A stretch of 14,655 bases of DNA from Bacilli bacterium. GTDB lineage: Bacteria; Bacillota_I; Bacilli_A; RF39; UBA660. The position numbers and the translations under genes are program-made. Positions 1-6,237 of the stretch are shown here, in pieces. The notes beneath the pieces are model-generated. The model was not told where the DNA came from. It was given only the letters and a program-made list of their open reading frames with translations, and searched no databases. The number at the start of each line of letters is the position of its first letter. Within the stretch, counting starts at the first letter, position 1. Where the stretch lies: the NCBI GenBank assembly GCA_028685445.1, contig JAQUDY010000010.1:1-14655 (forward strand), read 5' to 3'.

Positions 1-402
1 CCGCTATGCGACAGGGACACCTTCCTTTCCATTCTCAAGAAAAACATCGAAGCCGTCCTAAACCATGAAAACGACACAACCCTGGCTGACATCGACAAGC
101 GGCTCGAGGAACTTCAAACCGAGCTTTTGAAGCTGGCCAGTTCCAAAGCCGACTACGAGGATGTCGCCGACGAGATTTACCGCCTGCGCGAGGAAAAGCA
201 AAAAGCACAGCTTGATAACGTCGGGCGGGATGAACTGAAAAAACGCATCACCGATATGGGCAACTTCCTGCAGAAACAGCCAACTTCCATTACAGAATAC
301 GACGAGGCGCTTGTCCGGCGACTGATTGAAAAAGTCACCGTCTACGAGGACAAATTCACCGTGGAATTTAAATCAAGCGTGACGGTGGATGTGAATGAAT
401 AA
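1..402 (+). CDS. Large serine recombinase, C-terminal fragment (5' end outside window)
   Basis: This is the last 133 codons of a gene that enters from the left edge; the frame is open from base 1 to the TAA at 400-402. A TTG at 127 is not the start, because the frame is coding before it. The visible part begins PLCDRDTFLS, runs through a long charged helical stretch (about residues 15-85 of the fragment, rich in E, K, L and D) and ends in a short beta-rich tail containing LIEKVTVYEDKFTVEF. This coiled-coil plus tail layout is what I recognise from the C-terminal region of large serine recombinases of clostridial integrative elements, which cut and join DNA at short att sites. The catalytic N-terminal domain is not in the window, so activity cannot be judged. 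GC is far above the right-hand genes, which fits transferred DNA. The family call rests on pattern recognition of the tail. Confidence 0.75.
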   Translation, partial: PLCDRDTFLSILKKNIEAVLNHENDTTLADIDKRLEELQTELLKLASSKADYEDVADEIYRLREEKQKAQLDNVGRDELKKRITDMGNFLQKQPTSITEYDEALVRRLIEKVTVYEDKFTVEFKSSVTVDVNE

Positions 403-415
403 GGACAAAAATGAG

Positions 416-447
416 CAGGCACCTACGAAGGGTGTCTGTCTTTTTAT
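416..447 (+). terminator. Intrinsic terminator after the recombinase gene
   Basis: An 8-bp stem pairs 416-423 (caggcacc) with 431-438 (ggtgtctg), including one G-T pair. The loop is 7 bases and a T-rich tract follows (tctttttattt). It begins 13 bases after the recombinase stop. The minus strand also carries a short T run after the stem (catttttg), so it may act in both directions and also end transcription of the convergent permease gene that stops at 448. Confidence 0.7.
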
Positions 448-1251
448 TTATATAAACATAGAAACAGCCATTAATATTATAAATACAATAAAAAAAGGTC
501 CGTAAAATTTATCTAAAGCATTTTTGTTTATTCTCTTACCGAATATAGGCCCTAAGATTGCGCCGGTAATCGTACCCGATGCAAGCAGGAGTACAAGAAG
601 CCAATTCATAGCTCCTAAGGCACTATGAGTGATAACGCCCGTAACAGCTATGAAAAATAATACCATAACTGATGTCCCAACCACCTCTAAAGAGGAAAGT
701 CCCAAACTGTAAAGCCCTGCAAGGATAGGAGGGGTACCGCTTACACCAAGCATACCAGACATCAGCCCTCCAAGAAGGCCAAAGACAAGGCCTTTTACTA
801 CAAAAAGTTTGGAATGCGGCTTAGTCTCATTAGAGTCTAATTCTTCCACCTGTCCTTTTTCGGATAATATTTCTTTCGTACGTTTTTTCCTTTGAGAAAT
901 AACCATACCTGCTCCCATTACCAGAAGAAATATACCGAATATAATTTTAAGAACCTTCATTGGAATAATTGCTACAAGATAAGAACCGGCAATCACCCCT
1001 GCCATGCCACTGGCAATAAGCAGGATGCCAACTTTAAGTTTTACATTTCCTGCTTTGTAATGGCTTATGGAAGCAGCAAGTGTGGTTGGAATAATTGTTG
1101 CAAGAGATATGGATACAGCTTGATCCATAGGAATAGCGAATAGTCCAGTCAGCATTCCTACGTAAAAAATTCCTCCCCCTCCCCCCATAAAAGAAATTAA
1201 AAGTCCGATGATAAGACCTGCTATTGGTAATAGATAGATGGATAAATGCAT
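448..1251 (-). CDS. TauE/SafE-family permease (first copy)
   Basis: A 267-residue polytopic membrane protein of the TauE/SafE family (sulfite exporter/anion permease type). It has the two-fold repeat of the family: a glycine-rich motif in the first half (FMGGGGGIFYVG, residues 21-32) and a related one in the second half (GGLMSGMLGVSGTPP, 161-175). A basic, charged cytoplasmic loop (about 119-148) separates the halves. About eight hydrophobic segments are visible. I chose the ATG at 1251 because AAGGTG lies 7 bases upstream; the frame extends to 1299, but those codons duplicate part of the neighbouring gene and have no good ribosome site. Family members move sulfite, sulfoacetate, sulfonates or other small anions, and the substrate cannot be read from sequence. 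It is probably co-transcribed with the VOC gene and the second permease upstream. Confidence 0.9.
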   Translation of the reverse strand: MHLSIYLLPIAGLIIGLLISFMGGGGGIFYVGMLTGLFAIPMDQAVSISLATIIPTTLAASISHYKAGNVKLKVGILLIASGMAGVIAGSYLVAIIPMKVLKIIFGIFLLVMGAGMVISQRKKRTKEILSEKGQVEELDSNETKPHSKLFVVKGLVFGLLGGLMSGMLGVSGTPPILAGLYSLGLSSLEVVGTSVMVLFFIAVTGVITHSALGAMNWLLVLLLASGTITGAILGPIFGKRINKNALDKFYGPFFIVFIILMAVSMFI

Positions 1252-1282
1252 ATTGTGACACCTTCGTCTTTCTTTTCGTCTT

Positions 1283-1297
1283 TGCCTCAGCTGTATC
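1283..1297. repeat. 15-bp direct repeat, copy A
   Basis: The sequence tgcctcagctgtatc occurs here, just upstream of the first permease gene, and again at 1422-1436 inside the 3' end of the VOC gene. Read on the minus strand, both encode IQLRQ in the frame used by each region, so this copy looks like a remnant of a second VOC 3' end. Confidence 0.8.
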
Positions 1298-1316
1298 ACT
1301 TTTAAATTGATACATT

Positions 1317-1361
1317 ATTCGCCGAATCCACTTCATGGTACAAGAAGTGGATTCGGCGAAT
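1317..1361. repeat. Perfect 18-bp inverted repeat with 9-base loop
   Basis: Bases 1317-1334 (attcgccgaatccacttc) are exactly complementary to 1344-1361, with atggtacaa as the loop. It lies in the 159-bp gap between the VOC gene and the permease gene downstream of it. No T tract follows on either strand, so it is not a standard intrinsic terminator. It could be an RNA processing or stabilising hairpin within the operon, or the joined ends of a small mobile element. Confidence 0.85.
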
Positions 1362-1410
1362 GATAGTGCTTTATTTCACACTACTTTCCAGCAATCGGGT
1401 ATGACTTATC

Positions 1411-1770
1411 TTATAGTTCCTGCCTCAGCTGTATCGATATCCCATTGGGATCATATACCCAGAAATAGCGGCTTTTGGCGTCCGGCGTTTTTATTTCGGA
1501 AGGATTGAGTCCTTTCGACTGAACAAGTTCGTGCTTTGCATCCAGGTCTTCTGTTTCGAAGCAAAGGGATACGCCTTTACCTTCCAGTTTTGGGGTTTGC
1601 GGCATGCAGACCAATTCAATTTCCGTTTCTCCCTTGCCGCTTGCCAAAAACACCACTTCTCCCGTTCCCGTTTTGATACGGCGGGAAATCGTCATTTCAA
1701 TAATTGTTTCGTAAAATTCAATTGATTCCTCAAGTTTTTCAACCATCAAAGTTACTTGTCTGAAATGCAT
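1411..1770 (-). CDS. VOC-fold (glyoxalase/dioxygenase superfamily) protein
   Basis: A 119-residue single-module protein of the vicinal oxygen chelate superfamily. The N-terminal strand and helix (FRQVTLMVEKLEESIEFYET, 3-22) and the C-terminal RYFWVYDPNGISIQL (about 101-115) match the paired beta-alpha-beta modules of the family. Metal-ligand positions are atypical: Gln5 sits where His is usual, Ser replaces the usual His in GVSLCFETEDL, and Gln replaces the usual Glu in the final strand. Classical glyoxalase I metal chemistry is therefore doubtful. The ATG at 1770 has AGGAG 7 bases upstream. Related small VOC proteins act as lyases, dioxygenases or antibiotic-binding proteins, and the substrate is unknown. 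It sits between two TauE/SafE permeases on the same strand, which suggests a link to a transported sulfur or organic compound. Confidence 0.85.
   Translation of the reverse strand: MHFRQVTLMVEKLEESIEFYETIIEMTISRRIKTGTGEVVFLASGKGETEIELVCMPQTPKLEGKGVSLCFETEDLDAKHELVQSKGLNPSEIKTPDAKSRYFWVYDPNGISIQLRQEL
1422..1436. repeat. 15-bp direct repeat, copy B
   Basis: Second copy of tgcctcagctgtatc. It lies within the last codons of the VOC gene (minus strand IQLRQ just before the final EL). Flanking bases differ from copy A, so identity is limited to about 15 bases. Confidence 0.8.
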
Positions 1771-1826
1771 AATAAATCTCCTCTTTAATATAAAATATTT
1801 TTCCATTACCCTCTATATAATTTTGT

Positions 1827-1850
1827 AGAAAATGTGCTTTCGCACTTTCT
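1827..1850 (-). terminator. Possible terminator or attenuator hairpin downstream of the second permease gene
   Basis: On the minus strand AGAAAGTGC, a GAAA tetraloop and GCACATTTTCT form a GTGC/GCAC core stem that can extend through AGAAA/TTTCT across a 2-base bulge. A short T run is part of the 3' arm. It sits in the 179-bp gap between the stop of the second permease (1950) and the VOC start (1770). The stem is short, so it could reduce rather than end transcription, and the three genes may still be co-transcribed. Confidence 0.4.
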
Positions 1851-1949
1851 ATTACTTGAGTATCGAGGCAATGTAATGAATGATATTCCGATTGATAAGG
1901 CTTATGTTTTTCCTTTTTAAATTCCACAACAATTATTGGATAAAATCGG

Positions 1950-2738
1950 CTATACCATTTCCAGAATCGTCATTACTATACCTAGGCATACAAAGAATAT
2001 GCTTACAATTTTCGACAGGGTTTTCTCATTTACCTTGTTGGCGTACCGCCCCCCGATAATGCCGCCGATAATAGCACCGACAGAGAGAATACATCCAAGC
2101 TGCAAGTTAAGGTTGCCTCTGTACGCATAACCGATTGTAGACGAAAGTGCAGTCATGGCCATGATGAGGGTGGAAGTGCCAATCGCCTTGTGCATCGGAT
2201 AAGCCAGAACAACGATTAGTGTTATAAGGATCATGCCTCCTCCGCCCGCTCCAATCATTCCGCTGATAATGCCTATTCCGATCCCTATCACTATGGAAGA
2301 AACAATTTGCTGCCAGCCTTTTGCAAAGCGAATTTTTCTATTTGGTTGTTCCTTGTCATTCTGCTTTTTGCTATTGGCTTTGATAAACATCATTATCCCA
2401 GATAGAACAAGAATCGCGCCGAAGAGCATCGACAAGGGACCTTCGTGGATTTGACTTGCAAACAAAGAACCCAACTGCGCACCGGCAATAGACGATACCG
2501 CGATCCAAATGCCGGATTTAAGCGCTACGTTTCCGTTTCTATAATAGGTATAAGATACAGTAGCAGAGGCGATTACATCAACGAAAAGGCTTGTTCCTAT
2601 AGCGGTATGAGTTTCAACGTGAAAAAGCATCGTTAAAACAGGAACGATTACCATCACGCCACTGGCACCAATCAAGCTGGTGAGACCGCCTGTGATAAGG
2701 CCGGTAATTATGGCTAACAAATAAAATATAAGATTCAT
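1950..2738 (-). CDS. TauE/SafE-family permease (second copy)
   Basis: A 262-residue polytopic membrane protein of the TauE/SafE family. The half-repeat motifs are visible at residues 19-33 (LTSLIGASGVMVIVP) and 158-172 (ISGMIGAGGGGMILI), each followed by a conserved AIGTS-type segment (46-50 and 185-189). A charged cytoplasmic loop rich in K, N and Q (about 120-140) joins the halves. The ATG at 2738 has AGGAG about 8 bases upstream. It is clearly a different family member from the permease ending at 448, with a more canonical repeat structure, so this is not a recent tandem duplication. It is first in the three-gene minus-strand set. A role in exporting or importing sulfite, a sulfonate or another small organic anion is likely from the family; the substrate is not determinable here. 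Confidence 0.92.
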   Translation of the reverse strand: MNLIFYLLAIITGLITGGLTSLIGASGVMVIVPVLTMLFHVETHTAIGTSLFVDVIASATVSYTYYRNGNVALKSGIWIAVSSIAGAQLGSLFASQIHEGPLSMLFGAILVLSGIMMFIKANSKKQNDKEQPNRKIRFAKGWQQIVSSIVIGIGIGIISGMIGAGGGGMILITLIVVLAYPMHKAIGTSTLIMAMTALSSTIGYAYRGNLNLQLGCILSVGAIIGGIIGGRYANKVNEKTLSKIVSIFFVCLGIVMTILEMV

Positions 2739-3226
2739 AATAAAGTCTCCTGTCTGAATTTATTTCAATTAATATTAACAGCTCCAAGAATATTGAAGTT
2801 AGGTGGTAATTTAACTTTATCATCAGTGATCGCTATTATGTCTTTTGCAATAGTCAAGTCCATATATCTGCCACTGTGGTATACCTCCAATCATTCCGTT
2901 TGTTTTTTCTATATCTATAATATAACACTTTTCTTACCTTATTTCCCTCACTTCCTATTTTTCAAACAAGAGCAACATTTCTTTATACCAACATCCAGCC
3001 TGACCACACAACCCTGCCAAATCCGAAAAACATCTAAATCGACCACTCGCGAGCACCAAACATCTAAATCGACCACTCGCCAAACTATGACATCTAAATC
3101 GCTCTGTCGCGTTCAAAATCATGCCTTTGGACTTGTTCTCACGAACCAATATATTTTTGATTTTCACACATCGGATTAATTCTCTCAAATCCTGGAAAGC
3201 CCTTATTTACTGAGCTTTTCACACAC
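2739..3226. other. 488-bp gene-free junction between foreign cargo and rlmD
   Basis: No intact gene is supported here. Read on the minus strand away from rlmD, the stretch holds two copies of ttttcacaca (+ strand 3216-3225 and 3161-3170), then the 30-bp-period repeat at 3031-3110. It then carries an open stretch broken by stops, and finally short fragments in different frames just upstream of the second permease. One fragment is a 32-codon frame at 2863-2765 (MDLTIAKDII...ILGAVNIN). The other, in a different frame, contains GGIPQWQIYGLDY. The fragments look like decayed coding DNA. Composition is intermediate and unlike rlmD. It most likely represents the terminal region of an integrated element plus decayed cargo. 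Confidence 0.6.
3031..3110. repeat. Three tandem 20-bp repeats with exact 30-bp period
   Basis: catctaaatcgaccactcgc occurs at 3031-3050 and 3061-3080. A diverged third copy, catctaaatcgctctgtcgc, lies at 3091-3110. The 10-base spacers differ from each other. On the minus strand the array can be read as a repeated RFRC...LASG peptide, but that is a by-product of a period divisible by three. Arrays of about 20-bp repeats near a terminus are known at the ends of IS21-family insertion sequences, where they bind the transposase. No transposase gene is present, so identity is unproven. Confidence 0.85.
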
Positions 3227-4420
3227 TCACTTCTCAACCTTTGACATCAATACCACCGTCTCAACATGATGAGTTTGAGGAAACATATCTAATACATATG
3301 ATTCTTTAATATCATATACGTTTTTTAACTTATTTAAATCTCTTGCTAGTGACATTGGGTCACACGACATATATATAATGTTATTTGGATTTTTTTCTAA
3401 AATATTTTCTAGAGTTTTATTATCTATACCTTTTCTTGGAGGATCTATTATTAACAAGTCTATTTCTTCTTCTATATCTTTTATTCTAGAACTGTCTCCT
3501 TGTATATACTTTGTATTAATCATATCATTCATTTTAGAGTTATATTTAGCATCTTTAAGTGAATCTGATACTTCTATTCCATATAGCTTATTAAAGTTAA
3601 TGAAAGAACCTAAAACACCTACACCGCAGTATAAATCCACAACAGTTTTATATTCATTCTTATTTAATATTTCACTTATCGCATCTAATATATAATTATT
3701 TACTTGAAAGAATGATTTATAATCTACTTTAAAAGTATAATCACCTCTTTTTTCATAGAAAAAATCTAATCCATATATTATTTCACCATTAACAATAATT
3801 CCTACTATGTTAGATACATCTAGAAGTTCTTTTATTTTTATATCTATTTCTTCAGAAGTATTTATAATTATTAATATTTCATCTTTGTAATTACTACGTA
3901 TAATTAATTCACCATTTTTAATATAAAGTAAATCTTTCTGTTCTAGTATTTTGTTAATAGATTTACTAGCAATCATGCACTCTTTGATTTCAAGAAGTTT
4001 GTGACTTTTAGATTTATAATAACCAAATAACCCATTTATTACTTTTAATGTTATCTTATTTCTATAATAAAAATCATTATTAGATTTAATTACATTAGGA
4101 GTAACAGTTAAATCACTATATCTTTTTAATATATCAATAAGCTTATTTTGTTTATAATTTAGCTGAGCATCATAATTCATATGAGATATATTACACCCGC
4201 CACACTCATTATAATATGGACACTTAGTTTCTACTCTATCACTTGAAAAAGAGTTATATTTAATAACTTCGCCTATATCATATCTTTTATTAGTTTCAAT
4301 GATTTTTAATTCTACTTCTTCTTCAGGAAGAGCATTAGAAATAAAAATAACTTTATCATTATGTTTACTTATGCCTTTTCCTTCATAATTAAGATTATTA
4401 ATTATTGTTTTTATATTCAT
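3227..4420 (-). CDS. rlmD: 23S rRNA (uracil-5-)-methyltransferase RlmD/RumA type
   Basis: A 397-residue SAM-dependent RNA methyltransferase, the usual length for the TrmA/RlmD family that makes 5-methyluridine in 23S rRNA. In order: an N-terminal TRAM-like RNA-binding domain (about 1-58), iron-sulfur cysteines C67-x5-C73-x2-C76 with C148, SAM motif VDLYCGVGVLGSF (261-273), DPPRKG (326-331), catalytic nucleophile Cys353 in MSCDP, and general base Glu387 in HHVETVV. All key residues are present. The ATG at 4420 overlaps the 3' end of the upstream rluB-type gene by 23 bases, so the two are translationally linked. Oddly, codons 388-397 (ACG GTG GTA TTG ATG TCA AAG GTT GAG AAG) are G-rich, whereas the rest of the gene uses A/T-ending codons. 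This suggests the 3' end was replaced by an integrated element that restores the reading frame. Bacillota often carry several RlmCD-like paralogues, so the exact target uridine is uncertain. Confidence 0.93.
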   Translation of the reverse strand: MNIKTIINNLNYEGKGISKHNDKVIFISNALPEEEVELKIIETNKRYDIGEVIKYNSFSSDRVETKCPYYNECGGCNISHMNYDAQLNYKQNKLIDILKRYSDLTVTPNVIKSNNDFYYRNKITLKVINGLFGYYKSKSHKLLEIKECMIASKSINKILEQKDLLYIKNGELIIRSNYKDEILIIINTSEEIDIKIKELLDVSNIVGIIVNGEIIYGLDFFYEKRGDYTFKVDYKSFFQVNNYILDAISEILNKNEYKTVVDLYCGVGVLGSFINFNKLYGIEVSDSLKDAKYNSKMNDMINTKYIQGDSSRIKDIEEEIDLLIIDPPRKGIDNKTLENILEKNPNNIIYMSCDPMSLARDLNKLKNVYDIKESYVLDMFPQTHHVETVVLMSKVEK

Positions 4421-5117
4421 ACAATCTTTTTACTTCTTTAATAGTCAGTGGTTTGTACTCGCCACTTTGAAGATTACCTAAATTTAAGAATCCATATTCT
4501 ACTCTTGTCAGCTTATCTACTAGATAACCAAGTTCTAAAAACAATCTTTTGATTATATGGTTTCTTCCTTCGATAATTGATATTTCAACAATTGATATAT
4601 CTTTAGCGTGATCATTTTTTTTGATTTTTAATCTAGTTGGAATACATTTTCTATCATCAATTTTAATACCGTTTTTTAAGCGATGATAATCTGCTATTGC
4701 AAAGCTCTTATTTAATTTCACTATATATTTTTTTACAACTTCATTTTTGGGATGCATTAAAATATTTGCTAAATCTCCATCATTTGTTAATAATAATATA
4801 CCTGTAGTATCATAATCTAATCTACCAACTGGATAAATCCTTTTATTAGTATCAATTAAATCAACAACTGTTTTTCTTTCTTTATCATCGGATCTTGTTG
4901 TTACTACGCTTCTTAGTTTTTTAAGTAAATAATAAACCTTATCTTCTTTTTGAAGTAGTATTCCTTCTACTGTAATATTATCATTAGCTTCTACTTTAGT
5001 CCCTAATTTAGTCACCAATTCTCCATTAACATATACTTTGCCACTAGTTATTAAATCTTCTGCTTTTCTTCTAGATGCGTATCCAGACTCTGCAATTACT
5101 TTTTGTAAACGTTTCAT
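4398..5117 (-). CDS. rluB: RluB-type 23S rRNA pseudouridine synthase
   Basis: A 239-residue protein of the RsuA/RluB/RluE pseudouridine synthase family. It begins with an S4 RNA-binding domain (1-60, MKRLQKVIAESGYASRRKAE...), followed by the catalytic domain with the GRLDYDTTGILLLTNDGDLA motif (98-117). Asp101 is the catalytic aspartate. The late motif EGRNHIIKRLF differs slightly from the common NHQIRRMF. RluB isomerises one uridine near the peptidyl-transferase centre of 23S rRNA. The start at 5117 has GGTGAT 5 bases upstream. The gene follows spmB by 30 bases and overlaps rlmD, giving two rRNA-modifying enzymes in a row. The order dac-spmA-spmB-rluB matches B. subtilis, which supports RluB over RsuA. 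Confidence 0.92.
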   Translation of the reverse strand: MKRLQKVIAESGYASRRKAEDLITSGKVYVNGELVTKLGTKVEANDNITVEGILLQKEDKVYYLLKKLRSVVTTRSDDKERKTVVDLIDTNKRIYPVGRLDYDTTGILLLTNDGDLANILMHPKNEVVKKYIVKLNKSFAIADYHRLKNGIKIDDRKCIPTRLKIKKNDHAKDISIVEISIIEGRNHIIKRLFLELGYLVDKLTRVEYGFLNLGNLQSGEYKPLTIKEVKRLYEYKNNN

Positions 5118-5147
5118 GTTATATCACCACTTATAATTTTAACATAA

Positions 5148-5666
5148 TTAAAATAATAAGTATACAATTAAGAAAGATGCTATTATTCCACAAAGATCAG
5201 CAAATAATCCCACAGATAAAGCATATCTATTTTTAGTTATTCCTATACTTCCATAATAAAGAGCTATGACATAAAAAGTGGTATCAGATGAACCTTGAAT
5301 AACACTAGCAAGTAGCCCCATAATAGAATCTGGCCCATAAACTTCAAATATATTAGCCATAATAGCTAGTGTGCTAGTTCCAGATATGCTTCTTAAAAAT
5401 GCCATAGGAAGAATATCTGATGATAATGATAGTTTGTTAAGATAAGGTTCCATAAATAAAAACATATCATGAATAATATTGCTTTTTATTAAAATATTTA
5501 TTGCAAAAATCATAGCTACTATGTTTGGAATTATTTTGAATGTTGTTATTAACCCTTCTTTAGCACCAATTAAAAACTCATCATAAATATCTATTCTTTT
5601 TTTAAAACCATAAAAAATTATATATAAAACTAATAATGGTAATATTACAAAACTAGCAGTTGTCAT
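5148..5666 (-). CDS. spmB: Spore maturation protein SpmB
   Basis: A 172-residue membrane protein with the nucleoside-recognition (Gate) domain of SpmB. Recognisable segments are FLRSISGTSTLAIMANIF (90-107), YGPDSIMGLLASVIQGSSDT (110-129) and the C-terminal NRYALSVGLFADLCGIIAS (146-164). About four or five transmembrane segments are present. In B. subtilis SpmA and SpmB are needed for proper spore-core dehydration; homologues also occur in bacteria not known to sporulate. The ATG at 5666 has AGGAG 5 bases upstream, inside the end of spmA. The reading frames overlap by 14 bases, so production is probably coupled. Confidence 0.94.
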   Translation of the reverse strand: MTTASFVILPLLVLYIIFYGFKKRIDIYDEFLIGAKEGLITTFKIIPNIVAMIFAINILIKSNIIHDMFLFMEPYLNKLSLSSDILPMAFLRSISGTSTLAIMANIFEVYGPDSIMGLLASVIQGSSDTTFYVIALYYGSIGITKNRYALSVGLFADLCGIIASFLIVYLLF

Positions 5667-6237
5667 TTTTTCTCCTAATGAAGTAATCTAAAGTAAGCCC
5701 ACCTATACCAGAGCAAATTGTTGCCATTATACAAGCAGGAATTACAATAGTTGGTGAAGTACTTCCATAAACTAAGCGCAGAGATATTATAGTCGTAGGA
5801 ATAATAGTAACTCCGCTTGTATTTAGAACTAAAAAAGTAATCATAGAACTAGTTGCTCTTTTTTTATCATGATTTAACTCTTGTAATTTTGCCATTGCTT
5901 TTAATCCAAAAGGAGTAGCTGCCGATCCAAGTCCAGCCATATTAACGGCTACGTTACTAGCAATATACCCTATTGATTCATGCCCTTCTGGAACTTTAGG
6001 AAATAATTTTGAAAGAAGCGGTGTCATTAGTTTAGCTATTTTTTTTATTAAACCACTAACTTCTGCTATTCTCATTAATCCCATCCAAATTACTAAAAGT
6101 GGGGTCATATCTTTAATTAAATTAAAAGCAGCATTACCACTTTCTATTATTTCATTATTTATCGCAATAATATTTCCTGTAATAAGTCCATAAATTATTC
6201 CAATAATAATAAACGCACCCCAAATAATATTAACCAT
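5653..6237 (-). CDS. spmA: Spore maturation protein SpmA
   Basis: A 194-residue polytopic membrane protein of the SpmA family (Gate domain). The signature NVAVNMAGLGSAATPFGLKA lies at 95-114, and the NTSGVTIIPTTIISLR segment (139-154) is also typical. The ATG at 6237 is preferred over the in-frame TTG at 6246, because the latter has AGAAAG only one base upstream. It overlaps the 3' end of the carboxypeptidase gene by 8 bases and the 5' end of spmB by 14, giving a tightly coupled trio. It works with SpmB at the forespore membrane in spore formers. Confidence 0.94.
   Translation of the reverse strand: MVNIIWGAFIIIGIIYGLITGNIIAINNEIIESGNAAFNLIKDMTPLLVIWMGLMRIAEVSGLIKKIAKLMTPLLSKLFPKVPEGHESIGYIASNVAVNMAGLGSAATPFGLKAMAKLQELNHDKKRATSSMITFLVLNTSGVTIIPTTIISLRLVYGSTSPTIVIPACIMATICSGIGGLTLDYFIRRKNDNC

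Noticed and set aside
448..1299. Longer start for the first permease (MIQLRQRRKERR...)
   Set aside because: The extra codons duplicate the VOC 3' end and lack a ribosome site, while AAGGTG sits correctly before the ATG at 1251.
1739..1927. 62-codon minus-strand frame between the second permease and the VOC gene
   Set aside because: It starts at a GTG with no ribosome site, overlaps the VOC start and its good AGGAG site, and resembles no family.
3031..3110. CRISPR-like array
   Set aside because: Only three 20-bp units with 10-base spacers are present, which is too short for repeats and spacers, and there are no cas genes.
2793..3179. 128-codon + strand frame across the junction
   Set aside because: It is antisense to the decayed fragments and the repeat array, has no good ribosome site, and its low-complexity KSTTR stretch is just the repeat translated.
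2955..3188. 77-codon minus-strand frame with repeated RFRC-LASG peptide
   Set aside because: The peptide repeat is explained by a DNA repeat with a period divisible by three. The frame begins at a TTG without a ribosome site and has no recognisable fold.
3191..3220. Terminator just after rlmD (aaagctc...gggcttt on the minus strand)
   Set aside because: The 7-bp stem has a G-T pair and no T tract follows, so it is not a convincing intrinsic terminator.
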